From NCBI GenBank assembly GCA_022565335.1, contig JAIUMY010000007.1, forward strand, positions 1 through 59,343: a DNA stretch of 59,343 nt, read 5' to 3'. The notes beneath the pieces were generated by a model that saw only the letters and a program-made list of their open reading frames with translations, did no database searches and was not told where the DNA came from. The stretch is from Opitutales bacterium. GTDB taxonomy: Bacteria; Verrucomicrobiota; Verrucomicrobiia; Opitutales; T3Sed10-336. Positions 44,601 through 56,600 of the stretch are shown here, piece by piece. A program made the translations under genes and the position numbers. Each line of letters opens with the position of its first letter. The first letter of the stretch is position 1.

Positions 44601-47600
44601 GAGGCGTCGAGAGCCTGGTCATAAATCCGTAAATCATCAAGGGAGGCATTCAACCCGGAACCGCCAAAGATCCCCACCCGCAGCGGCCCATTACCCGTTT
44701 CGGTCAACGCCTGGGCGGCAGTGTCCTGGGCATCGAGTTGTCCATTGACATAGATCTTCCGCTGCAATGTATCGGCATCGTAGATAAAGGACAGATGAAC
44801 CCATTCCCCCACCGGCAGGGTGGTATTGCCTTCGAGGTCATCGGAAAAGTGACCCATCCAGGCCTTGCCATTCCGCACCAGCAGGTGAAGGTAGTTGCCC
44901 GCCTCCGTTCCGCCACCACTACGGGCGAGAATCGCCTGGTCCCCGTTTTGCCCGCCTTCATTCAGGCGCACCCAAGCACTGACGGTATAGCCTCCACTGA
45001 GTTGTACCGAATCTGGCAGGACAATATGTCCCCCCTCTGCAAAGTTGGCCGAGGTACGACCGTCACGCGTCCAGGCGAGGTCGCCGAGCACCGCGATGTC
45101 GCCCAACGTCGCCACCGAACCAACCGGCACCAACTCGGTGCCTCCCCCTTCATCGAAGGGAAGACCCAGGGCCAGACCCGGGGTATCGCCGGGGAGCACC
45201 AAATTGGCCCGCCGGGCAATTTCATCACCGGCAACCGGTCCTTCCCAGATCCGGAAATTATCCATCGCCCCATTAAAGCGATTCCCTGTGAATTGGCCGA
45301 TTGCGAGCGGACCGTTCCCGAGGGCAGTCAGCGCACGCGCCGCCAGGTCCCGGGCCTCCAGTTGACCGTTGAGATAGATTCTCCGCTCCAGGGTAGCCGC
45401 GTCATAGGTGAAGGCGACGTGAATCCATTCACCGGTTGCCAGCACCGTTTCTCCGGTGAGATCATCATTGAAATGTCCGATATGCGCCCGCCCGTTGCGA
45501 ATCAATAAATGAAGGTAGTTACTGGTCCCGAAGTTGCCCCCGGTTGCCGAGAGGAGGGCCTGATCGCCCTGCACTGAATCCAGCTTGATCCAAGTCTCCA
45601 CGGTATAGCCTCCGGTCAACGACAAGGACCCCGGCAACGCAATCGTGGCCTGGTTTTGGAAATGCAGCGCGGTCGCCCCGGGTTGCATCGGCAAGGCAAA
45701 GAGATGATGATCCTGCCCGTCGCGGTTTTCGTAACGGTACACCAGCTCCGCACCCGCCACATAGCCACCGAGTTCAACCTGCAACGGCGTGGCCGCGAGT
45801 TGCAGGAACTCACCCGGTCGGGCGCTAAAGGCGAGGGAGTTGACCGTCTGGGAACCGGCTGGAGTAAGCACCGTTCCCGTGTAGGTGCCCGTGATTCCTT
45901 TCTCGTCAAGGGTCACCACGACCGTTCCGGAGAGGGCCACTTGCTGGGCATTGCCCAGGGTGAGGTTCCCCTGCCCCACTACATCAATCTGCTCGATCCC
46001 GTTTCCGGTCGATCCTGTCCAAGAACCTTCCAGCTGCAAGGTCGCACCGAAAAAGGCCGCATTGAGCGAAGTCCCTTCCGGGGTCTCCAGGGTAAAGTTT
46101 TCACTGGTCACGCGCAGTTGCAGAGGACCACTGAATTCCACTCCGGCAAAAGAGAATTCTCCGTTCACCCCGAGGGTCAAAGCGTTTTCCTCAAAGGCCG
46201 CCGTCACTTCCAGAGATTGACTGAAGCCCAACGCCTGAATGGCGTAAAGGTGGCGGGCCTGGAGGGTAAAACCGCCCGCCCCGGCGACCACATCGAAGTC
46301 CGTTTCCCCTTCCAGCGAGATCAAGTCGGGTTGGTCGCTGGAGGCCTGCCAGGCAAAGGCCACGGTGGCCCCGAGAGAGACCGTGCGGTTGGTTGCATCG
46401 ATATCCCCGCGGAAATCGATATCGCCAAAGAAGGGCGAATCAAGGGTCAGGCTGGTTTCGTTTTCACCCACCGTGGCGGTAATGACCGGAATCCCGCCGA
46501 TCACTTCCGCCCGCAAGCCCAGTCCCCCCTCGACGGTCTGACCGGAAAGGTTGGTCGTCAAGCCGTTCAGTTGTAGCGCAAAGCTGGTCGGAGTAACACT
46601 TCCAGTCGCCGAAACCCCGGCGGTCTCCACCCCAAGTAACCAAACCCCGCCACTGATCGCCGCGCTAAAATTCGTATTATTGAAGTCCAGCGTCGCCAAA
46701 CCTTCCAGCGACACAAAGTCCCGGTCGCCCAACTGGAGTGCGATCGACCCGTCCAGTTGGAAGGTGCCATCCGAAGCAATCGTTCCACTCACCGTGCTTT
46801 CCCCCAGCGCTGGAATAACCAGGCTCGCCTGGTTCACCGATAGGGATGCCAACGGAAGGACTGCCCCCTCAGGATGAGTTATCTCGATGGTGTAACTGCC
46901 TCCCAGGGCAAAGCCGCCAAGGTCAAAACTTAGCGGGGTTGTGGTCAGAACAAAACGTTCCGCGTCCAGGCTAAAGGACGTTTCGGAGAGGGTGTAGGAA
47001 GACCCGTCCACTACCAGGTTACCGGTAAAGAGGCCGGTAATTCCGTCCGGATTCAGCGTGAAGGCGCCCGTGCCGTTGAGGCCCACAAAGGCCCCTGTTC
47101 CGGTATCCACCGTGGCATTACCAGTGAGGAGAAAATCAGACGAACTGTTATAGTATCCATGGAAAGCAATTTCCCCAAAGACCGGATGGCTCAGGAGAAG
47201 TGATTGGCTTTCGGGAATGTTCAGCCGGACCAGATCGGAGCTGATCAAAACCTCAATTTTCCCGCTCAAATCAAAGCCTGCCAGACTGTAGACACCTTCC
47301 AGGACAAAATCGATGACATCCCCGCTCCAGGATCGCTGAAAGCTATCCGAAGCCGATTGCCCCAGAGCGGTGATCGCGTAATTTCCCCCCAGGTCCAAGG
47401 CCCAACTGACCTCCGCCACACTGTAGGTGACCCCCAGTGTACCCCCCAGCGCGACACTGATTTCGGTGGCCCCGCTACCCGTGGAAAAATTATAGCTGTA
47501 GACTCCGGTGAAGCTTCCCTGAAGTTGCCGCGTATCGACAAAACCAGTCAATTCCACCTCTCCCAAAATCGGATCCTGAACTGTCAGACGCTGACCATCG

Positions 47601-50600
47601 ACGGTTTCCAGACGCAGATAAGGGGTGTCGTTCTCCGATCCGAACCGTAGACTCCAATCTCCCGCCGTGGCGTATTGAGCGACCTGCAAACTGCTGCTGC
47701 CCGTCACAACCAATCCCTCACTATTGACCACCCCACTGAGGGTTTGCTCCTGCAGGGTCTGCCCAAAAACCAGCAGGTTGCCCGCGAAAGTGGCCTCCAC
47801 CCGGTCGCTTGAGTCGATCACGACAGCGATGGTTCCGTTGGCTTCCAGCAAGCGGCTGTCGCCTACCGCAAGAGCAACATCGCCGGTCAGGTGAATGTCT
47901 CCGTCACTCTGCACATAACCTTCCAATTCAACCTGCCCAAGCCCCGGCAGGGAGGCCGTCAACGCCCCTTCCGTTTCCAGACGCAGCACTTCGGTTTCCG
48001 AGAAGTAACGCAGCACCACCGTTCCACCGGCCGCGAATCCAGCCACTTGCAAGGACTCCGCACTGAGGCGGACCGAGAAGCCGTCCTCCAGAACCTCGAT
48101 ATCCCCCTCCACCGAGGCCAATTCCACGCCGCCGTTGACGTTTCCAGCAAAACGCAAGCGGGGCAGAGCCTCATCACTGGCGGTCAGACGAATCTCCCCG
48201 GCCAAGCCGAGGTCAGCAGTGCCCAAAGATATGGTGGTGACGCTGGTCAAATCATAACTCGCCGATCCCTCATCGGGAAGATTGATGAACCCATTCACTT
48301 CCGTGAAGATTCCCGGAATGGCTAGGGTCAAAGGCTTCTCCGGATTGATCGCACCGGCGTATCCATTTTCTGTCCGGGTAAAACCCATTTCTCCGGAGAC
48401 CCGGAGATCCGGGGTCAACTGAACGACCAGATCCTCGACCAGCACCAGCTCCGTTCCGGAAGCAATCAGGCGGGCATTTTCGCCTTCGCCCCACAGGTAA
48501 TCGCTGCCCCGGGTATTGACCAAGGCCAGCGCCCGCCCATTTAAGGTGGGTCCATCCCCATCGAGCAAGCTAAAGCCGGGCAAGGTGCCCTCCATAAGGA
48601 AAACCAACCCCTCGGCATCGGCCCGGAATTCGCCCATCGAAGTGAAGGTTTGCCGTAAAACGGTCAATTCCCCATTGAGCGAGATCAGAAAGGAGTTGGG
48701 AGTCATTACAAGATCAAAATCCCCCGTAAATCCGCCCAACGGAAAGGCCATATCTGCTACTGCCCGGTAGCCCACCACATCGTCCGCCGCCAGGGTAATT
48801 TCCTCGGCCGCAAAGACCACTTCCTCACCGGTGGTATTCAAAAACATATACGCCAGGGAGGTGTCACTAAAGTTGATCGGCCAATCCGGATTTCCGGCCA
48901 CCGTGTCACCTTCCGCATAAAGAATCCCGGCTACCCCGCGGGCATCGATCAACAAATCCCCCACCACTTGACGGGTCACAAAGGCGTCCAGATCCTCGTT
49001 TGCCGGAATGCCAATGCGCAGATTGGTATCCATGCGTAGGGAAACGCCCCCATTGCGCACTTCAAAGAGCAGATCCCCATTCATATTGATCGTCTCATAC
49101 CCGAACAAACTGACCCCCCCAAAGGCATAAAGGGCAAAGGCCCGCTCCGCTTCGAATACCTGGTCGTCGCCTACCGTGACTTCCCGTCCGGTGGTGTTTA
49201 TTTCCAACCAGGTTACATGATCCATCCGTGGAGTGAAACCAGCCAACCATTCAGGCAATTCATCCAGAGTGCCGGAGACCAAATCAACGCGACCGGCAAA
49301 GCCATCGGCAAACAGTTGGAAAACCCCGTTGATCTGCTGACGCGCCAGATTTTGTTCCGGCAACGAACCCAACGAAGGAGTGCGCAGGCGCAGGTCACCG
49401 TTCAATCCGATAAAGGCACCGTCCCCCTCGCGTTCAAAGACAAACTCTCCATTAAAGACCAGCAAGCCAATATCGTAAACGCCTTCGATCAATACCCGGG
49501 TGTAGTCGCCCGCTTCCAATTCGACCACGGTCTCATTGGGAAAGGTTACCGTCTGTGCGGCCCCCGTGGTGTTGAGCCGCAGGGTCGCGGTCAGTTCGGT
49601 ACTCGCCACGCCGATTCCGATCTCCTGCAACTTGGCTGCGATATCGATTTCATCGGAGAGAATGGCGTCGATCGCCCCATACCATCCGGCTGGTTGCGCC
49701 GGATCAGTCCCGTCCGAACCCAACAAAAGGCCACTGATCTCCGCCTTGAAGATGTCCAGGACCGGTCCGTCCAAACCGGGAACCTGATAGATCAGGTTCC
49801 CGTCCAAGGTGATGCGGCTCTGCCCGTCCACCACTTCCAAACGGTGCTCACCGGTAATTTCCAGCCCGCCAAAATCGAAGGTTCCTTTGAGCAAGCCATT
49901 TTGAAAGGTCTCCCCATCATAGTGCAGCTCGACCTCCCCCGCAAAGTCCAATCCATAGGGCGAAAAGCTTTCCGTGCTGAAGCGTGCGGTCCATTCACGG
50001 CCCTCCCGCTCGATGGTTCCATCAAAGGGAATCGTCGTTCCCAGAATCGTCGCCTCACCGTCAAGCGTGAGCAGGCCGACCGGAGTATCCTCCGTCGTCG
50101 CCTGGGAGAAATTAAAGCTCAACAAGCCCTGCAATTGGGCCAATTCCGGAACCCCGACCGAGGTCGTGGCCTGACCCACCAGGGAGTGCGTTCCATCTTC
50201 AGCAAGGAAGCCGATCGCCGTGCCTTCGACGCCGGGGAGGGGCGCGATAATAAAGGGTTCGCTGTCGCCAGCCCCGACTTCTGCCCGCCAGACACCATTG
50301 GCGTCCCGGGAGAAATAAAAACTCCCGCTCAGCAGGGTCGATTCACCCACCTGTACATCCGCCTCTTCCACCAAAATGCGGAAGCTGTTGGCCGCCAGAT
50401 GAACTGTTCGCGGTTCCCCACTTCCCGACGGGATGGTGTATTCTCTCGCCGTATTGGTGGTGTTGATCGCAATCTGAAAATCCCCATTGAGCGTAAATAC
50501 CTCACCGAGACTGATTTGGGGGAAGGTCGGATCGAACACCGCCACAATCCCATCGGTGCTGAGTTCGACAATCCCATCGAGGCCAATTTCCACTCCCAAC

Positions 50601-53600
50601 AAATTGGTGATCGACAGGGTTTGAATTTCCACCCCGTTCCCCGCCAGGGTGATTCGATTTTCTCCCGACGAGAAAAGGATCGGATCAGCCCCGTCAAGGC
50701 CCAGTCCCATCGTCCCGTTGTAGGCCACGCCGAAGAAGTCTTTGGCCGCCAGGGAGCGGGTGACTCCATCAAAATCCACTTCCACCTCTTCGCGGGTCGT
50801 ATTGACAAAAATCTCGAAGCTTCTCCCTGTTTCCGAACCCGTGTCAATCGTCGGGAGATCAATGCCCAGATGCTGCAAAGCTCCGAAATCAAGAACATCC
50901 TTCCCATCGATAAAGCCGCTCAAGCCCTTCGCCGTGAGTTGGATCACTCCGGTCCCCGGAGCCTCCAACAATCGTTCCGTGGGTTCTCCTTCCGCCGAGG
51001 GGAAATCGATATAAGAATTCACATCGAGGAAAACCAACAGGCGATCCTCCCCGGTGCGGAAACGATAAGTCCCTTCCCATCCTGCGGCAAAGGGTCCCAA
51101 TTCCACCGTCAGCACGCCGTCATAGACGACTTGGGCGTAGTTGCCCGCTTCCAGGGTTCGTCCCTCAAAGACCACTTCCTCACCGGTAAAGTTGATCTCG
51201 GCCCGCACCTGGTTGGCGACCAGCGGCAGCGTGAACCCAAGCGCGGTGGTATCGGCTTGCCCCAGCATGTCGATGGTTTCCAGGAAACCCACTACCCCGC
51301 CCGCCGCGATGAGCAGACTGCCATTGACCGTGTAGGAGGCGAGATTGATGGGGTCGGCCCCTTGAATCGAAGGGATTTGCAGAGAATTAATGGCCCGCAC
51401 ATCCATCTTCACCCCGGTCGCCCCCACTTCGAAAGAGGATGTCCCCGCTAAATAGAGAACGCCCACTTGGATCACCGAATCGGTGACCAAACGCGCATAG
51501 CGCCCGGCCTCCAGTTGCACTCCATCGATTTCCGCTTCCTCGTTGGTGGTGTTCAGGTGAAAACGAAATTCCGTATTCGCCAATTCAAGGTCCAGTTCAA
51601 AATCCGCAAAGGCATCGATCTGGGGAGCCTCAATCGTTTCATCGGAGGTCAGCACCCCGACCACGCCATTCCCGCGAATCGCCAGCGCCCCGTGAATCGA
51701 ATAGCTATAAATGGTCGTCGCCGCCAATTCCCCGATCGCCGGAATAAAGAGACTGGTGTCCGCACGAACCCGCATCTCCAAATCGTTGTCAACCACCTCC
51801 AGGACAAAATCCCCGCTCATTCGGGTTAGCCCCTGGCTGATCTCTCCGGTCAAAATTACCCGCGCATAATTACCGGCCTCCAGTTCCAGATCCCCGGGCA
51901 GCGCTTGCGCCTCTCCGGTGGTATTCACTTCCAGCCGCGCGAGGAATCCGCTGGCCGGGTCAATGGTCAAGTCCAAGAAAGAGGGAAACACGGGCGTTCC
52001 GGTCAGTTCCAAAACACCGTAAAGACCCGCCCCATTAAGCCGCAGTGAGCCCTGGGTCACAAAACTCAAAATCGTTTCTTCAATCTCCGGTATCACCACC
52101 AAAAGTTGCCCGTCCACATCCGCCGACAATCCGTTGCCATCCACCTCCAGTAAGAGACTCCCATTGACGATCACCCCTTGCAGATCCAGCGCACCCTGCG
52201 CCTCCATGCGAAAATACGGTCCCGCCGCCAAAGTAACATCGTCAAGCTCTTCCCGGACAATCGTCTGCGGCTGATTCGAACTATTGAAGGAGAGAACAAA
52301 ATCCAGATCCGCCAGATTCCCCAGCTCCCCGTCAATCAGCGCTTCCTTCAATTGCATCCGGCCAAATCCGGCCACCCCGCTGAAGCCAAACTGCAAGCCT
52401 GCCTGTCCTTCAAAGATAAAGAAAGGCGTATCCCCGGCTTGCAGGGTCAAGGCGAAATCAGCCTCGCCCCGAATCGTCCGAAGGTCCTGATACAGGTAAA
52501 AGGTTCCCTCCAGGGTTTGGTCACTATGCTCCAGTCCCCCTTCAACTTTCAGCCGCAGGTAAGGACCCGCCGGACGCTCTTCGGTGGCCACCGTGCTGGT
52601 GTTGATCTCCAGCGTTACGGTCGCCGTTTCCTGGAACCCAAGTTCCGCAAAAAGACCGTTCTCATCGGTCAGATCGAGCACCAGCGTTTCCTGAATGACC
52701 GGTACATTTATCGTAAAAGAATGCACCAGCGGGACCCGCACGATTTCCACCATCTCATCTTCCTCATTCTCCACTTGCAGGAGAGCCTCCCCATTCAGGT
52801 CGAAGGTGATTTGATCATCGCCCATGGTAATCGTATGATTACCTTCAATACGTCCGTTCTCCCCAATAATCAGCGCCCCCTCAACCCCGATTCTTCCCCC
52901 GAGATTGGCCGGCAAACCGTTCCGTTCCCGATTGGTGGTATTGATTTCAAAATAAACCTCACCCTCCAGCTTTACTCCCAACTCGGCCGAGAGCTCTTCG
53001 GTCACTCCTGCGTTCAACCCAATCCGGCCATAGAGTCCATCGGAAGCAATTCGCAGGACCCCGCTACTGCCGATCGCGAGCACCGGCTGATTGCCAATGC
53101 GCGCCTCCAGCGTTCCGTCCAGTAGCAGGGCTGCCCCCACTCCGCTCGTTTCGTCCACCACTTCGAGAGATTGCCGGCCACTAAAGGTGAAGCCTTCCAG
53201 CGAGATCGTTCCCTCGTGCTGCAAACGGGCATATTTGCCAGCGATCAAGGTCTGATCATTCAATTCCTGTTCCTCCCCGGTGGTATTGATAGCCAACCCG
53301 AGCTGCCCGTTTAAAGTCACCGGCACGGCTCCGCCCGGAAGCAACAAGAGCGCTTCGCCAGCGGTGGTCTTCGCGGCATAGCCGTAAAGTCCCTGCTCAT
53401 CCATGCGGAAACGTCCTTCCGCATCAAAGGCCAGCAACGTTTGCCCCTCCACCACCACCGAGACCGCGCCGTTATACTCCAGCACGGAGGCTTCCTGCAA
53501 ATTTGTCCCCAGATAAAAATCTCCTTCCGCAGTCAAGGCTGAAAGCAGATCCAGGCTCCCCTGTCCGGCCATTCGGAACCACGGGCCGGGCGCTCCCTCA

Positions 53601-56600
53601 ACGCCGTTCGGGTCCACCAGTCCGGCCGTCAAATTCAGTACCGGGGCCCCGAAAATCGCTTCATTTTCGGTGGGAATGTCCAAAAGAATTTCCCTCCCGG
53701 TAGTATTCACGCCGATCTCAAAATCACCCCGGAGCTGCAACAGGCCATTCCCGCCCGCGACAAAATCGACATTTTGAACCAGACTGGCCTCCCCATCCCG
53801 CAACCGGCTGACCCCCGCAACACCAGGAGCAATTCCCTCGAACTCAACCAGGAAGAAACTTTCCGACAACCCCTTCAACTGATCGATTTCCCCAATCGAA
53901 CGGTTCACCAACTCACCCACCGCAAAGACCCGCAACGCCCCCTCTTCAAAGCCGACACCCATTTGGCCGGTCTGGCGAATAAATTCATAACCGGCCGCCC
54001 GGAGACCCAACGCTCCCTCGATAAAGAAATCACTCGTTTGCGCCGCCAAGCTTACTTCGCGGATCGTATTGCCTTCCCCATCGGTGAGGGAGGGAATCTC
54101 GAAGAGCCGGTTTTCATGGGTGGTGTTCACCCGCATAACCGCCTGCCCCCCAAGGGTAAATCCGGCCACATCGCCAAGATCGAAGTTCAAAATGTCCCCG
54201 ATCTCCACCGCCCCGACCATCTGGACTTCCTCGTTTTCGTCAAAATAGATTTCAAAGCGACCCGCCCCTGCATTTGCCGGGCCAAACACATCTTCCAAAC
54301 CGACCAGATAAACATCCCCGGTAAAGCCCAGGTACATCCGGGCTTCGGACAACGAGGCACCCCATTCCACGATCCCCTCAAAACGGGCCAGGCCCAGCGA
54401 AAGAACGCTCGTACTGATTCCCCCGAGCAGACGCAGCCGAATGTTTTCCAGCAGCGCGGTGGGCGGGTTGTCGTAGTCAAAGGTCGCCCCCAGATCAATA
54501 TCCAGCATCCCGTAAAGGTTCAGGTTCAACTTCCCGAAAACCCCTTCTTTTTTGATATTGGCCAGAATCGTCACCTCGCCATCGGGCGCATCGGCAATAT
54601 CAAAGTGGAACCAAGCCTTGATATCGGACAAGCCTTTGGAGGTTTTGGAGGAGGGGTTGATCGAAAAGGTCTGCAAACGGCCGACCAGAGTCAGACGGCC
54701 CGAGCTGTCGAGGATCACATCCACATCCACCGAAAAAGCGTTCTTTTGGGTATAGACATTATAAAAAGTTGCCCCGCCTTCAATGCGGAAAGGGGCGGTC
54801 ACAAAATCGAGCAGGAAGTCGGGCGAGGTGACGGTAGCCACCTGGTTCGCCAATTGGTTGTGGAACCCTTGCCGCCAGACAAAGAAGTTCTGCTGCGCCA
54901 GAGGGGTGACCTGCGGGAAATTTCCACTCGCCAGATCCCGCGGATCGGTGATCGCTTCGGTTTCGGAAAACAACTGAATTCCTCCGCGCAGTCCTCCGAG
55001 AACAAAACCGGTTTTTCCGCCCACCGGCAACGGCGCACCCGCCGACACATAGAAACTGAGGGGCCCGTATTCCGAGAGCCCGAAATACACGCGCACCCCA
55101 ATGCCCTTGATCGTCACTTCCACATCCACCGCAGCATAGAGTACCGTGGAATCCACCGGAGTCGTTAAATCGGTCGAGGGGAGCACCTTCCCCTCCGCAT
55201 CCAGCCGCAACATTCCCAGAATCGCCCGCCCCTGGGCATTCAGCCCCAGCACAAATCCGGATACTTCCAGAGCCACTTCATCAATCCGGATAAAAGGAAA
55301 CTTGCCTTCACTGAGTTTGCCAAAATCAAGGGTCAGCCCCGTAATCGCCCCGGCAAAATTGGTTGACTTGGTTTCCCCGAAATCCACTCGCACCTGCCCC
55401 GAAAGCACCGCCACAAAATCGGTCCAGTCGGCATTGAAATTCCGCCACTGCAAAACAAAAGCCTCCACCTGGATCGGCAACCAGTTCGGCCAGCGGATCC
55501 CTTGCAACAAATTCGCATCATCCAGCCCCCCCATTTCAATGCGCAGCGCACCGGGGGCCGAAAGGACCCCATTGGCCCCAATAACCAGCCCCTGAACCTG
55601 TCCCAACAGGCCCACAGTGTCCAGGTTCACCGTCGCCTCCACCCTTGCCGGAGCCACCAGAGGCTGACTCCCGGTCGCCGTAAAATCCACTTGGGCGTCA
55701 ACAAACTGAATCGTCACTCCACTGACCGGGGAGACCGTCAAGGTTTGTTCGGTAGTCGTTCCCAGGACCGGAACACTCACCCTAAAACCACCCCCGGCCA
55801 AGCGGGAAAGTTCGATTTCCAGCGCGAGTTCAACGCCCTCCGCGCCAAACTGAAAGGTTTGCAGATCAACCATCAGTTCAGCCGTCGCCCGAAGAGTTTC
55901 GCCATCGGCCATCAGACTGGCCAGCGGCGCCGTCCAAGCCCCTTCCGCCGGATTACTCATTATCGAGCGAAAACGCATCGACACTTCTCCATCGTCATTG
56001 GCCGACTGATACGTCCCGTTGAGGTATTCCCCGAGCGGGAGATCAAAATCAATCTCCGCCAAATTGCCCACCGTTCGTTGGGCGATCTGCAACGAAATCG
56101 CCCCGCTGTTTTCCGGACGCAGGCCCTGCGCATCGGAGCGTACCACCATTTGCACCAATTGATCTCCCCGCAGAATCGTTTCCCCGTCAATGACCACCGC
56201 CACCGTGCCGCCGCGCAATCCCTGGAATACGGAAAAATCAAAGTAACCGGATACCTGATACAACTCCGTTTCTCCGGCCAAAAGTTCGGCCCGCACAATC
56301 GAAAAGGGCAACCACCCATCGGCCAAAACCATCGTCTCGTCGGCCAGCTCCACCACTTCCCCCGCGGGAATCGTCACCGTGCCGCCGGGGCCGACCACAA
56401 AGCTTTCCAAATACACTGGCGTTCCGTCACCGAGGTTTCCCCGCAAGTGGGATGCCTGCAAAATATCAGCGCCCGCCACCAGCGGCACATCGGTCAGTGT
56501 AAGTACCTCTCCAAGATCGTTCTCATAAGTAACCGTGGAGGCCACCGCCGCAAAGGACGACGTTCCGGGCACCGGCGAAAAGCGGAACTCCGCCCGCCCA

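Noticed and set aside
49217-51451. 744-codon plus-strand open frame inside the giant gene
   Set aside because: It is antisense to the LEPR-XLL gene, whose long uninterrupted frame with repeat structure is clearly the coding one.
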